A stretch of 64,000 nucleotides of DNA from Alphaproteobacteria bacterium (GTDB lineage: Bacteria > Pseudomonadota > Alphaproteobacteria > Rhizobiales > Rhizobiaceae): assembly GCA_018823835.1 (NCBI GenBank), contig JAHJHT010000002.1:1178001-1242000 (forward strand). The letters run 5' to 3'. The position numbers and the translations under genes were made by a program. Numbering within the stretch: position 1 is the first letter of the stretch; every line of letters starts with the position of its first letter. Under the pieces are notes generated by a model. That model was not told the DNA's origin, did no database searches, and saw only the letters and a program-made list of their open reading frames with translations. This document shows, in pieces, positions 9,404 through 17,589 of this stretch.

Positions 9404-10114
9404 TCAGAGCCTGGCCACGACCAGGCAGTCGATGACGGCCGCGAAATGCAGGCCAGCGCCGGTGACCACGAAGCCGTGCCAGATCGCGTTCTGGAAACGC
9501 AGGCGCTGCCAGGCAAAGAACACGACGCCGCTGGAATAGACAATGCCGCCGGCGAGGATGAGGCCCAGTGTCAAGGCCGGCAGCGTGTCGAGCATGGGCT
9601 TGGCGACGGCAATGCCGCTCCAGCCGATCGCCAGGTAGAAGATCACCGCCAGCCGGTCGAAGCGGCCGGGCAGCAGCAGCTTGATCGCGATTCCGGCTGC
9701 AGCCGCGCCCCACACCAGGGCGATCATGCGCCCCGTGACGGCCGGATCCTGAAGCTGCGCGAGAAACGGCGTATAGGTTGCTGCGATAAGCAGGTAGATC
9801 GCCGCGTGGTCGAAGCGGCGCAAGACCCATTTCGCCGGCGTGTGCGGCCAGATGTTGTAGGCGAGCGAAATCGACAGGACAGTCAGCAGCGACACGACAT
9901 AGAAAATCGCGGCGAGATACTCGCCCGGCGCAGCGTGAAAGGCCGATAGAGAGAGCAGGGCAGAGCCGGCGGCTATGGCCAGGACGATGCCGACTGCGTG
10001 AACGATGCCGTCGGCGATGAGTTCGGCGCGCGAGTAGTGAAACCTGCCCCAGGAGGGCGGGCTGGCGTGGTGTGGTGCAGAATTTTCGCTCATCGTCGGC
10101 GTCACGTCGCCCAT
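9404..10114 (-). CDS. Hemolysin III family (PAQR/YqfA-like) membrane protein
   Basis: Up to 236 residues with seven hydrophobic segments. The N-terminal motif SRAELIADGIVHAVGI and the C-terminal IWHGFVVTGAGLHFAAV segment carry the His residues conserved in the HlyIII/PAQR family. It is an inner-membrane protein. The family name comes from a haemolysin assay, while bacterial members such as YqfA have no settled role. Starts at 10114 and at 10093 are both possible, and neither has a good Shine-Dalgarno. It is a single gene between the stator pair and suhB. Confidence 0.88.
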   Translation of the reverse strand: MGDVTPTMSENSAPHHASPPSWGRFHYSRAELIADGIVHAVGIVLAIAAGSALLSLSAFHAAPGEYLAAIFYVVSLLTVLSISLAYNIWPHTPAKWVLRRFDHAAIYLLIAATYTPFLAQLQDPAVTGRMIALVWGAAAAGIAIKLLLPGRFDRLAVIFYLAIGWSGIAVAKPMLDTLPALTLGLILAGGIVYSSGVVFFAWQRLRFQNAIWHGFVVTGAGLHFAAVIDCLVVARL

Positions 10115-10188
10115 GTGACGCGCATCAGGCCTTCAAATCAAGCCGCGAAGGGCGCGCCTATCGTCGCGGACCGGCGGGCCGGCGAGAC

Positions 10189-10989
10189 TCAGCGCGCAGA
10201 GACAGGACGCTTCAGCGCCTTCAGCAGCGCCTTGTGGATCTGCTCGTTGCCGGCAACTATCTGGCCGCTGCCGAACATGTCCTGGCCGCCCGACTTGTCG
10301 GAAACAAAGCCGCCGGCCTCGCGAATCATCAGGATGCCCGCGGCAACGTCCCAGGGGGACAGGTTGCCTTCCCAGAAGCCATCCATGCGGCCGGCCGCTA
10401 CATAGGCGAGGTCGAGCGCCGCCGAACCGAGGCGGCGGATGCCCGACACTTCGGCCATGATGTTGCGCATCTCGACGAGAAACTCGCCATGGTGGCCGCG
10501 TCCGAGATGCGGCACGCCCGTGCCGATGACCGAATCCGACAGCTTGTTGCGGCCCGCGACACGGAGCCTGCGGTCGTTCATGAAGGCGCCGCCGCCGCGC
10601 TCGGCCGTGTAGAGCTCGTCCATGGCGGGGTTGTAGATGACACCGGCGACGATCTGGCCCTGACGCTCCAACGCGATGGAGATAGAGAAGATAGGCAGGC
10701 CGTGCAGGAAGTTGGTCGTGCCGTCCAGCGGGTCGACGATCCAGCGATGCTGGTCATCCTCACCGGCGACCTCGCCGCGCTCTTCCATCAGGAAGGCGTA
10801 GCCGGGGCGGGCACGCGACAGCTCGGTGAAGATGACTTCCTCGGCCTTTCGGTCGGCCTGGCTGACATAGTCGCCCGGACCCTTCAGCGAGACTTGCAGG
10901 TTCTGCACCTCGCCGAAATCGCGGGCGAGCGAGCGGCCGGCCTTCATTGCGGCCTGGACCATGACATTGAGGATCGCCGAACGCGCCAT
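10189..10989 (-). CDS. suhB: Inositol monophosphatase family protein (SuhB)
   Basis: 266-residue magnesium-dependent phosphatase of the inositol monophosphatase family. Metal-binding residues are visible in FLMEERGE (Glu69, Glu70), in DPLDGTTNF (86-94), and in the PWDVAAG segment near the C-terminus. Family members hydrolyse inositol-1-phosphate and related sugar phosphates. SuhB in other bacteria also acts in rRNA transcription antitermination. It lies 27 bases downstream of efp on the same strand, so the two are likely cotranscribed, as is common in rhizobia. Confidence 0.93.
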   Translation of the reverse strand: MARSAILNVMVQAAMKAGRSLARDFGEVQNLQVSLKGPGDYVSQADRKAEEVIFTELSRARPGYAFLMEERGEVAGEDDQHRWIVDPLDGTTNFLHGLPIFSISIALERQGQIVAGVIYNPAMDELYTAERGGGAFMNDRRLRVAGRNKLSDSVIGTGVPHLGRGHHGEFLVEMRNIMAEVSGIRRLGSAALDLAYVAAGRMDGFWEGNLSPWDVAAGILMIREAGGFVSDKSGGQDMFGSGQIVAGNEQIHKALLKALKRPVSAR

Positions 10990-11016
10990 CGTGCTGCTGC
11001 TCCGTTTCGCGCGAGG

Positions 11017-11583
11017 TCAGTCCGCGCGGCGGACGTAAGTGATTTCGTTGGTGTCGACGACGATGCGCTCGCCCGAACCGATGAAGGGCGGCACGAGGAC
11101 GCGAATCCCGTTCTCGAGCATTGCCGGCTTGTAGGACGAGGCGGCCGTCTGGCCCTTCACGACCGGGTCGGCCTCGGTGATGGTCAGGGTCACCTGGTCC
11201 GGCAGCGAAATGCCGATCGGGCGCTCGTCGTAGAGCTCGACCGTCACCATCATGCCGTCCTGCAGGAATGCGGCGCGGTCGCCGACGAAATCTTTCTGCA
11301 GTTCGAGCTGCTCGTAGCTTTCGGTGTCCATGAAGATCAGCGCATCGCCCTGCTCGTAGAGGTAGGAGAAGTCCTTCTGCTCGAGGCGGATCTTCTCAAC
11401 CGTCTCCGCCGACCGGAACCGCTCGTTGAGCTTGGTGCCGTTGATCAGGTTCTTCAGCTCGACCTGGTTGTAGGCGCCGCCCTTGCCGGGCTTGACATGG
11501 TTGGTCCTGACCGCGACCCAGAGCCCGCCATCATGTTCGATGACGTTGCCGGTACGGATTTCATTGCCGTTGATCTTGGCCAT
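11017..11583 (-). CDS. efp: Elongation factor P
   Basis: 188-residue translation factor that relieves ribosome stalling at polyproline runs. It has the three beta-barrel domains of EF-P: a KOW-like N-terminal domain with loop HVKPGKGGA, an OB domain with the [11 protein letters not shown] segment, and a C-terminal domain. Lys34 sits at the modification-loop tip. A Lys here is the residue beta-lysylated by EpmA/EpmB where those enzymes exist; they are not seen in this window. It is transcribed with suhB downstream. Confidence 0.98.
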   Translation of the reverse strand: MAKINGNEIRTGNVIEHDGGLWVAVRTNHVKPGKGGAYNQVELKNLINGTKLNERFRSAETVEKIRLEQKDFSYLYEQGDALIFMDTESYEQLELQKDFVGDRAAFLQDGMMVTVELYDERPIGISLPDQVTLTITEADPVVKGQTAASSYKPAMLENGIRVLVPPFIGSGERIVVDTNEITYVRRAD

Positions 11584-11712
11584 TTTCGATGTTCCGGAAG
11601 AGGTTTGCTTCGCCAGACAGGCGGTTTCGGCTGCTCATGAACATAAAATGCGCGGGTAGGCAAGAGACGACGCTCTCCGGCGCCGTCGCCGGCACGTCCG
11701 CCAACGGGGGAT

Positions 11713-12678
11713 CTAGCGCAGCCGGTTGGCGCGTTCCAGCGCCTGCTTCTGCTCTTCGTCCGTCAGGCCGCCGAGAAAATCGTTCATCTCCGGATCGACC
11801 AGTCCGGCGCGCCGCGCCAGGAAATACCAGGCGGCAGCATCGATGGCGTTCGGCTCGGTGCCGATGCCACCCCAATAGAGCTTGGCCAGCCGGTTCTGCG
11901 CCGCGACGTTGCCGCCCTCGGCAGCGCGCTTGATCCAGCCGAAGCCTTCCTTCAGGTCGCGCGGGCCACCACGCCCCTCGACCAGCCAGGTGCCGAGATC
12001 GACCTGCGCGGTATCGAAATTCTGGCGCGCAGCGAGGACCAGCCAGCGCCGCGCCTCGACCTCGTCGAGTTTCCTGCCGCCTGCGCCGTTCGCGTAGATC
12101 TGTGCCATGGCGTACTGGGCATCGGCGAGACCGGCCTTGGCCGCCCGCTCGTAGTAGGACACCGCCTTGGCCATGCCCGTCGAGCCGGGTTCCCGGTCGA
12201 CCAGGATCTGGGCGAAGTTGAACTGCGCGAAGCGGTTGCCCGCTGCCGCCGCGGCTTCCATCAGCGCATAGGCGCCCTGCGGGTCCTTCTTGACGAAGCG
12301 CCCGTCGAGCAACAGCAGCGCATACTGAAACTGCGCCTCGGGCACGCCCTGCTCGGCGGCGCGCTGGTACCATTTCGCTGCCTCGGCCTCGTTGCGCTTG
12401 GTGCCAAGGCCGCGCGACAGGATCTCGGCTGCCAGCGTCTGCGCGGCCGGGTCGCCGGCCTCGGCGCGCGGCAGCGCCAGGTTGAGGGCCGTCATGTAGA
12501 GGCCGCGCTGGAAAGCACCGTAGGCAGCATCGGCAGGCGGCGCGCCGAACCGCTCGGGGTCGACATTCTGCGCCAGAGGCCGCGCTTCGCCGGCCTTCGG
12601 CTGACCGTCGACGGCAAACGACTGTTCCGTGATGGCCAGGAGGGCCAGAACTGCAAGAACGGAGCGCACGGCCGGCAC
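11713..12678 (-). CDS. Sel1/TPR repeat protein with signal peptide
   Basis: 321 residues if it starts at the GTG at 12678, which overlaps the end of the ThiE-like gene by a few bases. The first 22 or so residues form a hydrophobic signal peptide ending near QSFA. Several Sel1-type repeats follow (for example AAKWYQRAAEQGVPEAQFQYA, AVSYYERAAKAGLADAQYAMA and GFGWIKRAAEGGNVAAQNRLA). These helical repeats mediate protein-protein contacts, so a periplasmic scaffold is likely. No catalytic domain is seen. Earlier in-frame starts would run antisense-like Arg-rich sequence out of the neighbouring gene and were rejected. Confidence 0.85.
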   Translation of the reverse strand: MPAVRSVLAVLALLAITEQSFAVDGQPKAGEARPLAQNVDPERFGAPPADAAYGAFQRGLYMTALNLALPRAEAGDPAAQTLAAEILSRGLGTKRNEAEAAKWYQRAAEQGVPEAQFQYALLLLDGRFVKKDPQGAYALMEAAAAAGNRFAQFNFAQILVDREPGSTGMAKAVSYYERAAKAGLADAQYAMAQIYANGAGGRKLDEVEARRWLVLAARQNFDTAQVDLGTWLVEGRGGPRDLKEGFGWIKRAAEGGNVAAQNRLAKLYWGGIGTEPNAIDAAAWYFLARRAGLVDPEMNDFLGGLTDEEQKQALERANRLR

Positions 12679-12680
12679 GA

Positions 12681-13340
12681 TCAGACCTCGAAGCGAGGAG
12701 CGGTTTCGTCGAGGATGGCGTTGGCGCGGGCGATCGCCTCCTTCGGGTCGACGCCTTCGCCGAAGACGGCGCTCGACAACGCGACGAAATCCGCGCCGGT
12801 CGCGGCGACCGCCTGGACGCTTGCGATGTCGGAGCCGCCAAGCACGATTACCGGGATCTGGATCATCTCTGCCCACCAGGTGCCGAGCGACAGGTTGCGG
12901 GAATGCGGCTCGGGCTTGTTGTCGTAACCGAAGCGGCCAAAGAATATGTAATCGGGACGCTCCTCACCGAGCTCCAGCGCATCGTCGCGCGTCTTGGCGC
13001 CGCCGGCACCGACGGCGAGCTTCGGCTGGAAATGTCCGATCGCCTCGGCCAGCGCTTCCTTCCCGCCCTCGATGTGAACGCCGTCGGCCTTGACCCGTCC
13101 GGCGATCCGCGTGTCCTCGGCGATTATCGCCGCGATGTCCGCCTGCTGCGCCAGCGGCACGACGCTCTCTGCGAAATCCTGGAAGCTCGCCTCGTCCATG
13201 CCGTTGGAAGGCAGGATGATCGACGCGACATCGCCGCCCGATATCGCCTCGGCAAACCGGCGGGCAAAGCCTGCGGAGGTCTCTCCGGGTGGGGCAATCA
13301 GCACGATGCGGCAGCGGTTCGGGGGCGTGGTCTGGTTCAT
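12681..13340 (-). CDS. Thiamine-phosphate synthase family (ThiE/TenI-like), divergent
   Basis: 219 residues from the ATG at 13340. It has a TIM-barrel ThiE/TenI fold with the conserved ADGVHIEGG segment and the phosphate-binding-like VLGGSDIASVQAV and FVALSSAVFGEG segments. In canonical ThiE a GPxxxTxTK motif binds the pyrimidine pyrophosphate. Here the matching stretch reads YIFFGRFGYDNKPEPHSRN and the TxTK part is missing. It is therefore a family member by fold, but thiamine-phosphate synthase activity is doubtful. It overlaps the Sel1 gene and lies near efp. Confidence 0.75.
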   Translation of the reverse strand: MNQTTPPNRCRIVLIAPPGETSAGFARRFAEAISGGDVASIILPSNGMDEASFQDFAESVVPLAQQADIAAIIAEDTRIAGRVKADGVHIEGGKEALAEAIGHFQPKLAVGAGGAKTRDDALELGEERPDYIFFGRFGYDNKPEPHSRNLSLGTWWAEMIQIPVIVLGGSDIASVQAVAATGADFVALSSAVFGEGVDPKEAIARANAILDETAPRFEV

Positions 13341-13519
13341 TCTCGTCAATTCCGGATGGCGTTCGGCTATGCCGCGCGATGTTGGTTGGAATGCGGCATA
13401 AACGAAGCGGATCGGCTTGAACAGCAGGCGGCGCGCCACCTTGAAGCGAGATTGCAGTCGCGCCGCAGCGATTTTCGGTCTATTCCAGCCGCGACACTTC
13501 CTCGGATGCCCTTCCCTCG

Positions 13520-14293
13520 ATGACTGGTCTTCTCGCCGATCCTTGGTTCTATGCGGCCGCCATTCCCGCGGTCATTCTTGTCGGCCTGTCGAAGGGCGGC
13601 TTCGGCGGTGCCGTCGGTTTCGTCGGCGTGCCGCTGATGGCGCTGGTGATGCCACCGGTTCAGGCGGCGGCCATCCTGCTGCCGATACTCGTCCTCGCCG
13701 ACGTGGTGTCCCTGTGGACGTGGCGCGGCGTCTACGACCGCAAGGTACTGCGTTCGATGCTGCCCGGAGCCATGGTCGGCATCGCGGTCGGCTGGCTGAC
13801 GGCGGCCGTCGTTACCGCCGGCATGGTGCGGTTCATCGTCGGCACGGTCGCGCTGGTCTTCGTGGCGCGCTGGGCCTATCAGCAATTCCGGCACGGCGCG
13901 CACCACGTCGCGGCGCCGAACCGGGCAGCGGCGCTCGGCTGGGGTACCGTTTCGGGCTTTACGAGCTTCGTGGCCCATGTCGGCGGGCCGCCCTTTCAGG
14001 TCTATACGCTGCCCCTGCGGCTCGACCCCAAGGTTCTGAGCGGCACTGCCGCCATCTTCTTTGCCATCACCAATGCCGTGAAGTTGATCCCCTACTTCGC
14101 ACTCGGCCAGTTCGATACGACAAACCTGACCGCCTCGGCCGTTCTGATGCCGATCGCGCCATTGGCGACGCTGGCCGGCGCCTGGCTGGTCAGGCGGATG
14201 AAGCCGGAGGTTTTTTATCCGTTCACCTACGCTACGGTCGCGCTGATCGCGGTCAAGCTGATATACGATGCGATGGGGGATTTCTTCGGATAA
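13520..14293 (+). CDS. Sulfite exporter TauE/SafE family permease
   Basis: 257 residues with about eight membrane helices. The N-terminal half has GLSKGGFGGAVGFVGVPL and the second half has VSGFTSFVAHVGGPPFQVYTLP, the duplicated glycine-rich motifs of the TauE/SafE family. It is an inner-membrane carrier for small anions or sulfonates. Family members export sulfite, sulfoacetate or similar compounds, and the substrate here is unknown. It precedes the acyl-CoA synthetase gene by 50 bases on the same strand. Confidence 0.9.
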   Translation: MTGLLADPWFYAAAIPAVILVGLSKGGFGGAVGFVGVPLMALVMPPVQAAAILLPILVLADVVSLWTWRGVYDRKVLRSMLPGAMVGIAVGWLTAAVVTAGMVRFIVGTVALVFVARWAYQQFRHGAHHVAAPNRAAALGWGTVSGFTSFVAHVGGPPFQVYTLPLRLDPKVLSGTAAIFFAITNAVKLIPYFALGQFDTTNLTASAVLMPIAPLATLAGAWLVRRMKPEVFYPFTYATVALIAVKLIYDAMGDFFG

Positions 14294-14343
14294 TGACGCC
14301 GGCGGCGGCGCGTGATTATAAGGAAGAATCCGGGGAGGAGATC

Positions 14344-15984
14344 ATGGCAAACCAGTACGAACAATGCCTCGACCGTCAGCCGGCGAACCACCAGCCACTG
14401 ACGCCGATCAGCTTCCTAGAGCGCGCAGCCAGGACCTACCCCGATCATGTCGCCGTTATCCACGGTGACCGCCAGATGACCTACCGCGACTTCTGGAGCA
14501 GGTCTCGGCAACTGGCATCGGCGCTGGCCCGGCATGGCATCGGCAAGGGCGACACGGTGACGGTGATGCTGTCCAACACGCCGCCCATGCTGGAGGCGCA
14601 TCACGGCGTGCCGATGGTCAAGGCGGTGCTGCATTCTCTGAACACCCGGCTCGACGCCGCGATCATCGCCTTCCAGCTCGACCATGCCGGATCGAAGATC
14701 GTCATCGTCGACCGCGAGTTCTCCGGCGTGATGAAGGAAGCGCTTGCGCTCGCCAAGGTTCGGCCGACGGTGATAGATTACGATGACCCGGTCTATCCGG
14801 CCGATGCGCCCTATCCGAAAGGCGAGAGGATCGGCACGCTGGACTACGAAGCTTTCCTCACGGGCGGCGACCCCGACTTCGCCTGGTCCATGCCGGACGA
14901 CGAGTGGGATGCGATTTCGCTGAACTACACCTCGGGAACCACCGGCAATCCGAAAGGCGTGGTCTACCACTACCGCGGTGCCGCGCTGATGGCCTACACC
15001 AACACGATCCATGCCGGACTCGGCAAGCATGCCGTCTATCTGTGGACGCTGCCGATGTTCCATTGCAACGGCTGGTGCTTTCCCTGGACGCTCGCCGTGC
15101 AGGCGGGCACCCATGTCTGCCTGCGCTGGGTGCGGGCAAAGCAGATGTACGACGCCATCGCCGATCACGGGGTCACGCATTTGTGCGGCGCGCCTATCGT
15201 GATGTCGGTGCTGATCAATGCTCCTGCCGGCGACAAGCGCGACTTTCCCCAGGCCGTCACCTTCAATACGGCGGCTGCACCGCCGCCCGAGGCCGTGCTT
15301 ACGGGCATGGCCGATGCAGGCTTCGCGGTGACCCATCTCTACGGCCTGACCGAGACCTACGGGCCGGCGGTGGTCAACGAATGGCACACCGATTGGGACG
15401 CACTCGACAAGGGCGCGAAGGCACGCAAGAAGGCGCGGCAGGGCGTGCGCTACGCAGCGCTCGAAGGGCTGACAGTGATGAATCCGGAAACGATGCAGCG
15501 GACACCCGAGGATGGCGAGACCATCGGCGAGGTAATGTTCCGCGGCAACATCGTGATGAAGGGCTACCTGAAGAACAAGCCGGCGACGGACGAGGCCTTT
15601 GCCGGAGGCTGGTTCCATTCCGGCGATCTCGGGGTGATGCATCCCGACGGCTATATCCAGCTGAAGGACCGCTCCAAGGACATCATCATCTCCGGCGGCG
15701 AGAACATCTCGTCGATCGAGGTCGAGGAAGCGCTCTACAAGCATCCCGCCATCGCCTCGTGCGGCGTGGTCGGAAGGCAGGACGAGAAATGGGGCGAGGT
15801 GCCGATCGCCTATGTCGAGCTGAAGCCCGGGGTCTCCGCGACGGCCGACGAGATCGTCGGGCATTGCCGGACGCTGCTTGCCCGCTTCAAGTGCCCGAAA
15901 GACATCATCTTCGCAGAGATACCCAAGACCTCGACGGGCAAGATCCAGAAGTTCAAGCTGCGGGAGCTGGCGAAGGCGGGCTAG
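14344..15984 (+). CDS. Acyl-CoA synthetase (AMP-forming)
   Basis: 546 residues from the ATG at 14344, which follows a GGGGAGGAG ribosome-binding site. It activates a carboxylic acid through an acyl-adenylate and transfers it to CoA. The P-loop-like YTSGTTGNPKGVV lies at residues 195-207. LYGLTETYGP, the GGWFHSGDLG motif, the KDIIISGGENISSIEVEE hinge and the C-terminal KTSTGKIQK lysine motif are all present. The family resembles medium-chain or short-chain synthetases (PRK08162 type). The substrate is not predictable. Confidence 0.92.
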   Translation: MANQYEQCLDRQPANHQPLTPISFLERAARTYPDHVAVIHGDRQMTYRDFWSRSRQLASALARHGIGKGDTVTVMLSNTPPMLEAHHGVPMVKAVLHSLNTRLDAAIIAFQLDHAGSKIVIVDREFSGVMKEALALAKVRPTVIDYDDPVYPADAPYPKGERIGTLDYEAFLTGGDPDFAWSMPDDEWDAISLNYTSGTTGNPKGVVYHYRGAALMAYTNTIHAGLGKHAVYLWTLPMFHCNGWCFPWTLAVQAGTHVCLRWVRAKQMYDAIADHGVTHLCGAPIVMSVLINAPAGDKRDFPQAVTFNTAAAPPPEAVLTGMADAGFAVTHLYGLTETYGPAVVNEWHTDWDALDKGAKARKKARQGVRYAALEGLTVMNPETMQRTPEDGETIGEVMFRGNIVMKGYLKNKPATDEAFAGGWFHSGDLGVMHPDGYIQLKDRSKDIIISGGENISSIEVEEALYKHPAIASCGVVGRQDEKWGEVPIAYVELKPGVSATADEIVGHCRTLLARFKCPKDIIFAEIPKTSTGKIQKFKLRELAKAG

Positions 15985-16013
15985 GCCCGCCATCCCCCAG
16001 CCCGGGCCGCGGT

Positions 16014-16565
16014 TCAGGCGCCGACAGGCGAGGCCTGACGTTGCGGGGCGAAGGCCGTTACCGTGCCGAGTACCAGCACCAGAAGCATCGCTGCGAGGAT
16101 GGCCGTGTCCCCGCTGGTCGGCTTCAGCACCATGTCCGCCACGATGATCAGCATCACGGCATAGTCGAAGCGCGCCACCCTGAGGATGCGCCTGCCCTCC
16201 GTCAGAACAGCAGGGGTCATGCCCTCGCGTGCGATGATCTCGCCCATCCGGTCCGCAGTCGGCTTGAAGATCAGCGTACCGACGAGGAACGTCGTGGCGT
16301 AGCCGGCGAGCCCGATTACCACCCACAATTGGGTGAAGCCGACCCAGAACCAGCACATGATGAGGCCAAACAGGAGCGTCAGCACGGAGGACGGCATGAA
16401 CAGGCGGTTGCCCAGTTCGCCGACCGCGCCCATGGCGCTCAGCGTCCGCTCCACGTCGCCAGCCATGTCGGCGCGAACGGCAAGCAGCATCAGGGCAAAT
16501 CCGCCGCCCACCCATAGCACTGCGGCTGCGACATGCAGGAACTTAACAAGCGAGTACCAGTCCAT
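16014..16565 (-). CDS. DUF2269-like integral membrane protein
   Basis: 183 residues from the ATG at 16565. Four hydrophobic segments are visible, starting with FLHVAAAVLWVGGGF, the His-containing N-terminal motif of DUF2269 proteins. Further segments are FMPSSVLTLLFGLIMCWF, WVVIGLAGYATTFLVGTLI and the C-terminal MLLVLVLGTVTAF. It is probably an inner-membrane protein; some related families bind haem or copper, but nothing here proves that. It converges with the acyl-CoA synthetase gene, 29 bases away. Confidence 0.75.
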   Translation of the reverse strand: MDWYSLVKFLHVAAAVLWVGGGFALMLLAVRADMAGDVERTLSAMGAVGELGNRLFMPSSVLTLLFGLIMCWFWVGFTQLWVVIGLAGYATTFLVGTLIFKPTADRMGEIIAREGMTPAVLTEGRRILRVARFDYAVMLIIVADMVLKPTSGDTAILAAMLLVLVLGTVTAFAPQRQASPVGA

Positions 16566-16830
16566 TTCAATTCCCTTCGAAGAGCGAGGACGGCCCCTGG
16601 CCGCCAGACGGCGGTGGACTAGCATCGGTGCCGTAACGGGGAAGTGTTGCAGCGCGAACGGCTTGGTTTCCGCCCTGTTTCCTCGGGACAGAAAGCGCTT
16701 CGGTGGACCGGCGGTGGCGTTGTGTAACAACTGCGGCGACCGTGCGACATGATGGGGAAACGGTGTAGAATGATGCAGTGCTCGACGGCACCGAGGGGGT
16801 CGGTTGTCGCGGTACTCAAGGAGATGTCCC

Positions 16831-17241
16831 ATGCAAGGCGTTGCACGCAATTTCTTCACGCTGGCAATCGGTTACGCAATCGTCGGAATGCTGCTGGGCC
16901 TGTCGATGGCGATGAGCCACGACCACGCCCAGATGCCTACTCACGCTCACATCATGGTGCTTGGCTGGATCATGTCGTCGGTCTTTGCCTTTTTCTACCA
17001 TCTGGTGCCCGCAGCAGCATCGCGGCTGGCGACGGTGCACTTCTGGCTTTCCGGCATCAGCGGGATCGTGCTGGTCGCTGGCCTGTTCATGATGATCGGC
17101 GGGAATCCATCCATCGAGCCCGTCGTAGCCGTGGCTTCGATGGCCTTCTTCGTCGGTATGTTGCTGTTTGCCTGGATCGCGCTCGGAACGATGTGGAAGA
17201 GCACCACCGTCGCTTCGCCGCGGAATGCCGCTGCAAGTTGA
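16831..17241 (+). CDS. Small haem-copper-oxidase-subunit-I-like membrane protein
   Basis: 136 residues from the ATG at 16831, chosen over 16804 because AAGGAG lies 7 bases upstream. There are four membrane segments. The segment THAHIMVLGWIMSSVFAFFYHL contains His38, His40 and His57 and resembles the H-x-H-x-x-x-x-G-W helix of haem-copper oxidase or NO reductase subunit I. The protein is far too short for a complete subunit I, and no other oxidase gene is nearby. It belongs to a group often annotated 'cytochrome-c oxidase' in rhizobia. Haem binding is only inferred. Confidence 0.7.
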   Translation: MQGVARNFFTLAIGYAIVGMLLGLSMAMSHDHAQMPTHAHIMVLGWIMSSVFAFFYHLVPAAASRLATVHFWLSGISGIVLVAGLFMMIGGNPSIEPVVAVASMAFFVGMLLFAWIALGTMWKSTTVASPRNAAAS

Positions 17242-17261
17242 AGCAAACAATTACGGGAGCG

Positions 17262-17276
17262 TTAACCGTCCATTAA
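17262..17276. promoter_or_regulatory. Perfect CtrA-type box (TTAA-N7-TTAA), upstream site
   Basis: TTAA at 17262-17265, seven bases, TTAA at 17273-17276. It matches the alphaproteobacterial CtrA consensus exactly. It lies about 25 bases before the three-hairpin RNA candidate, where a CtrA-activated promoter would place its -35 region. A -10-like TTTACT lies at 17289-17294. Confidence 0.7.
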
Positions 17277-17299
17277 GCTTTACGGGCGTTTACTGTGTG

Positions 17300-17394
17300 C
17301 ATCCAGTGATCTGGATTCTTACCAAGTGGCTGGAGCCACTTCGTTTGACGCCTCCCTGTTAACTCCTGAGAGCCGCATCTGCGGCTCTTTTTTT
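17300..17394 (+). ncRNA. Candidate trans-acting small RNA (three hairpins, CtrA box upstream)
   Basis: About 95 bases contain three perfect hairpins in series. SL1 is ATCCAG-TGAT-CTGGAT (17301-17316). SL2 is AAGTGGCT-GG-AGCCACTT (17324-17341). SL3 is AGAGCCGC-ATCT-GCGGCTCT (17369-17388) followed by six T, a textbook intrinsic terminator. The unpaired stretch between SL2 and SL3 is C-rich, with CCTCCC and CTCCT that could pair with Shine-Dalgarno sequences. The 5' end is estimated from the CtrA-type box at 17262. The simplest alternative is that SL3 just terminates the upstream membrane-protein gene. Known rhizobial cell-cycle RNAs with three stem-loops (EcpR1, GspR) are possible relatives, but I could not compare them. 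Confidence 0.55.
17369..17394 (+). terminator. Intrinsic terminator (SL3 of RNA candidate)
   Basis: 8-bp perfect stem AGAGCCGC/GCGGCTCT with an ATCT loop, then TTTTTT. It ends either the RNA candidate or the transcript of the gene ending at 17241. Confidence 0.92.
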
Positions 17395-17446
17395 GTCCCG
17401 AGCCGCAGCAATCCGGCATAGAGCGCCGGAGCGGGCCACCGCGCCA

Positions 17447-17461
17447 TTAACCTTTTATTAA
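17447..17461. promoter_or_regulatory. Perfect CtrA-type box upstream of rcdA
   Basis: TTAA at 17447-17450, seven bases, TTAA at 17458-17461, an exact match to the CtrA consensus. It is 128 bases before the RcdA-family start codon and downstream of the preceding terminator, so it most likely serves the rcdA promoter. Confidence 0.75.
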
Positions 17462-17589
17462 ACATACGCTTGCCTTGAACGGCTCCGAAGCGCATTTTCA
17501 ACCTCCTTGCTGTAGGCGTCAGGGGCAGCTAAACGCGGTCGCCGACGAAGCCGGGAACAGTTCGCGACGAGAGCGTGGGGGCGTAAAGT

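Noticed and set aside
15975-15991. Perfect hairpin GGCGGGC-TAG-GCCCGCC whose loop is the acyl-CoA synthetase stop codon
   Set aside because: No T-tract follows on either strand, so I do not call it a terminator; it could be chance in GC-rich sequence.
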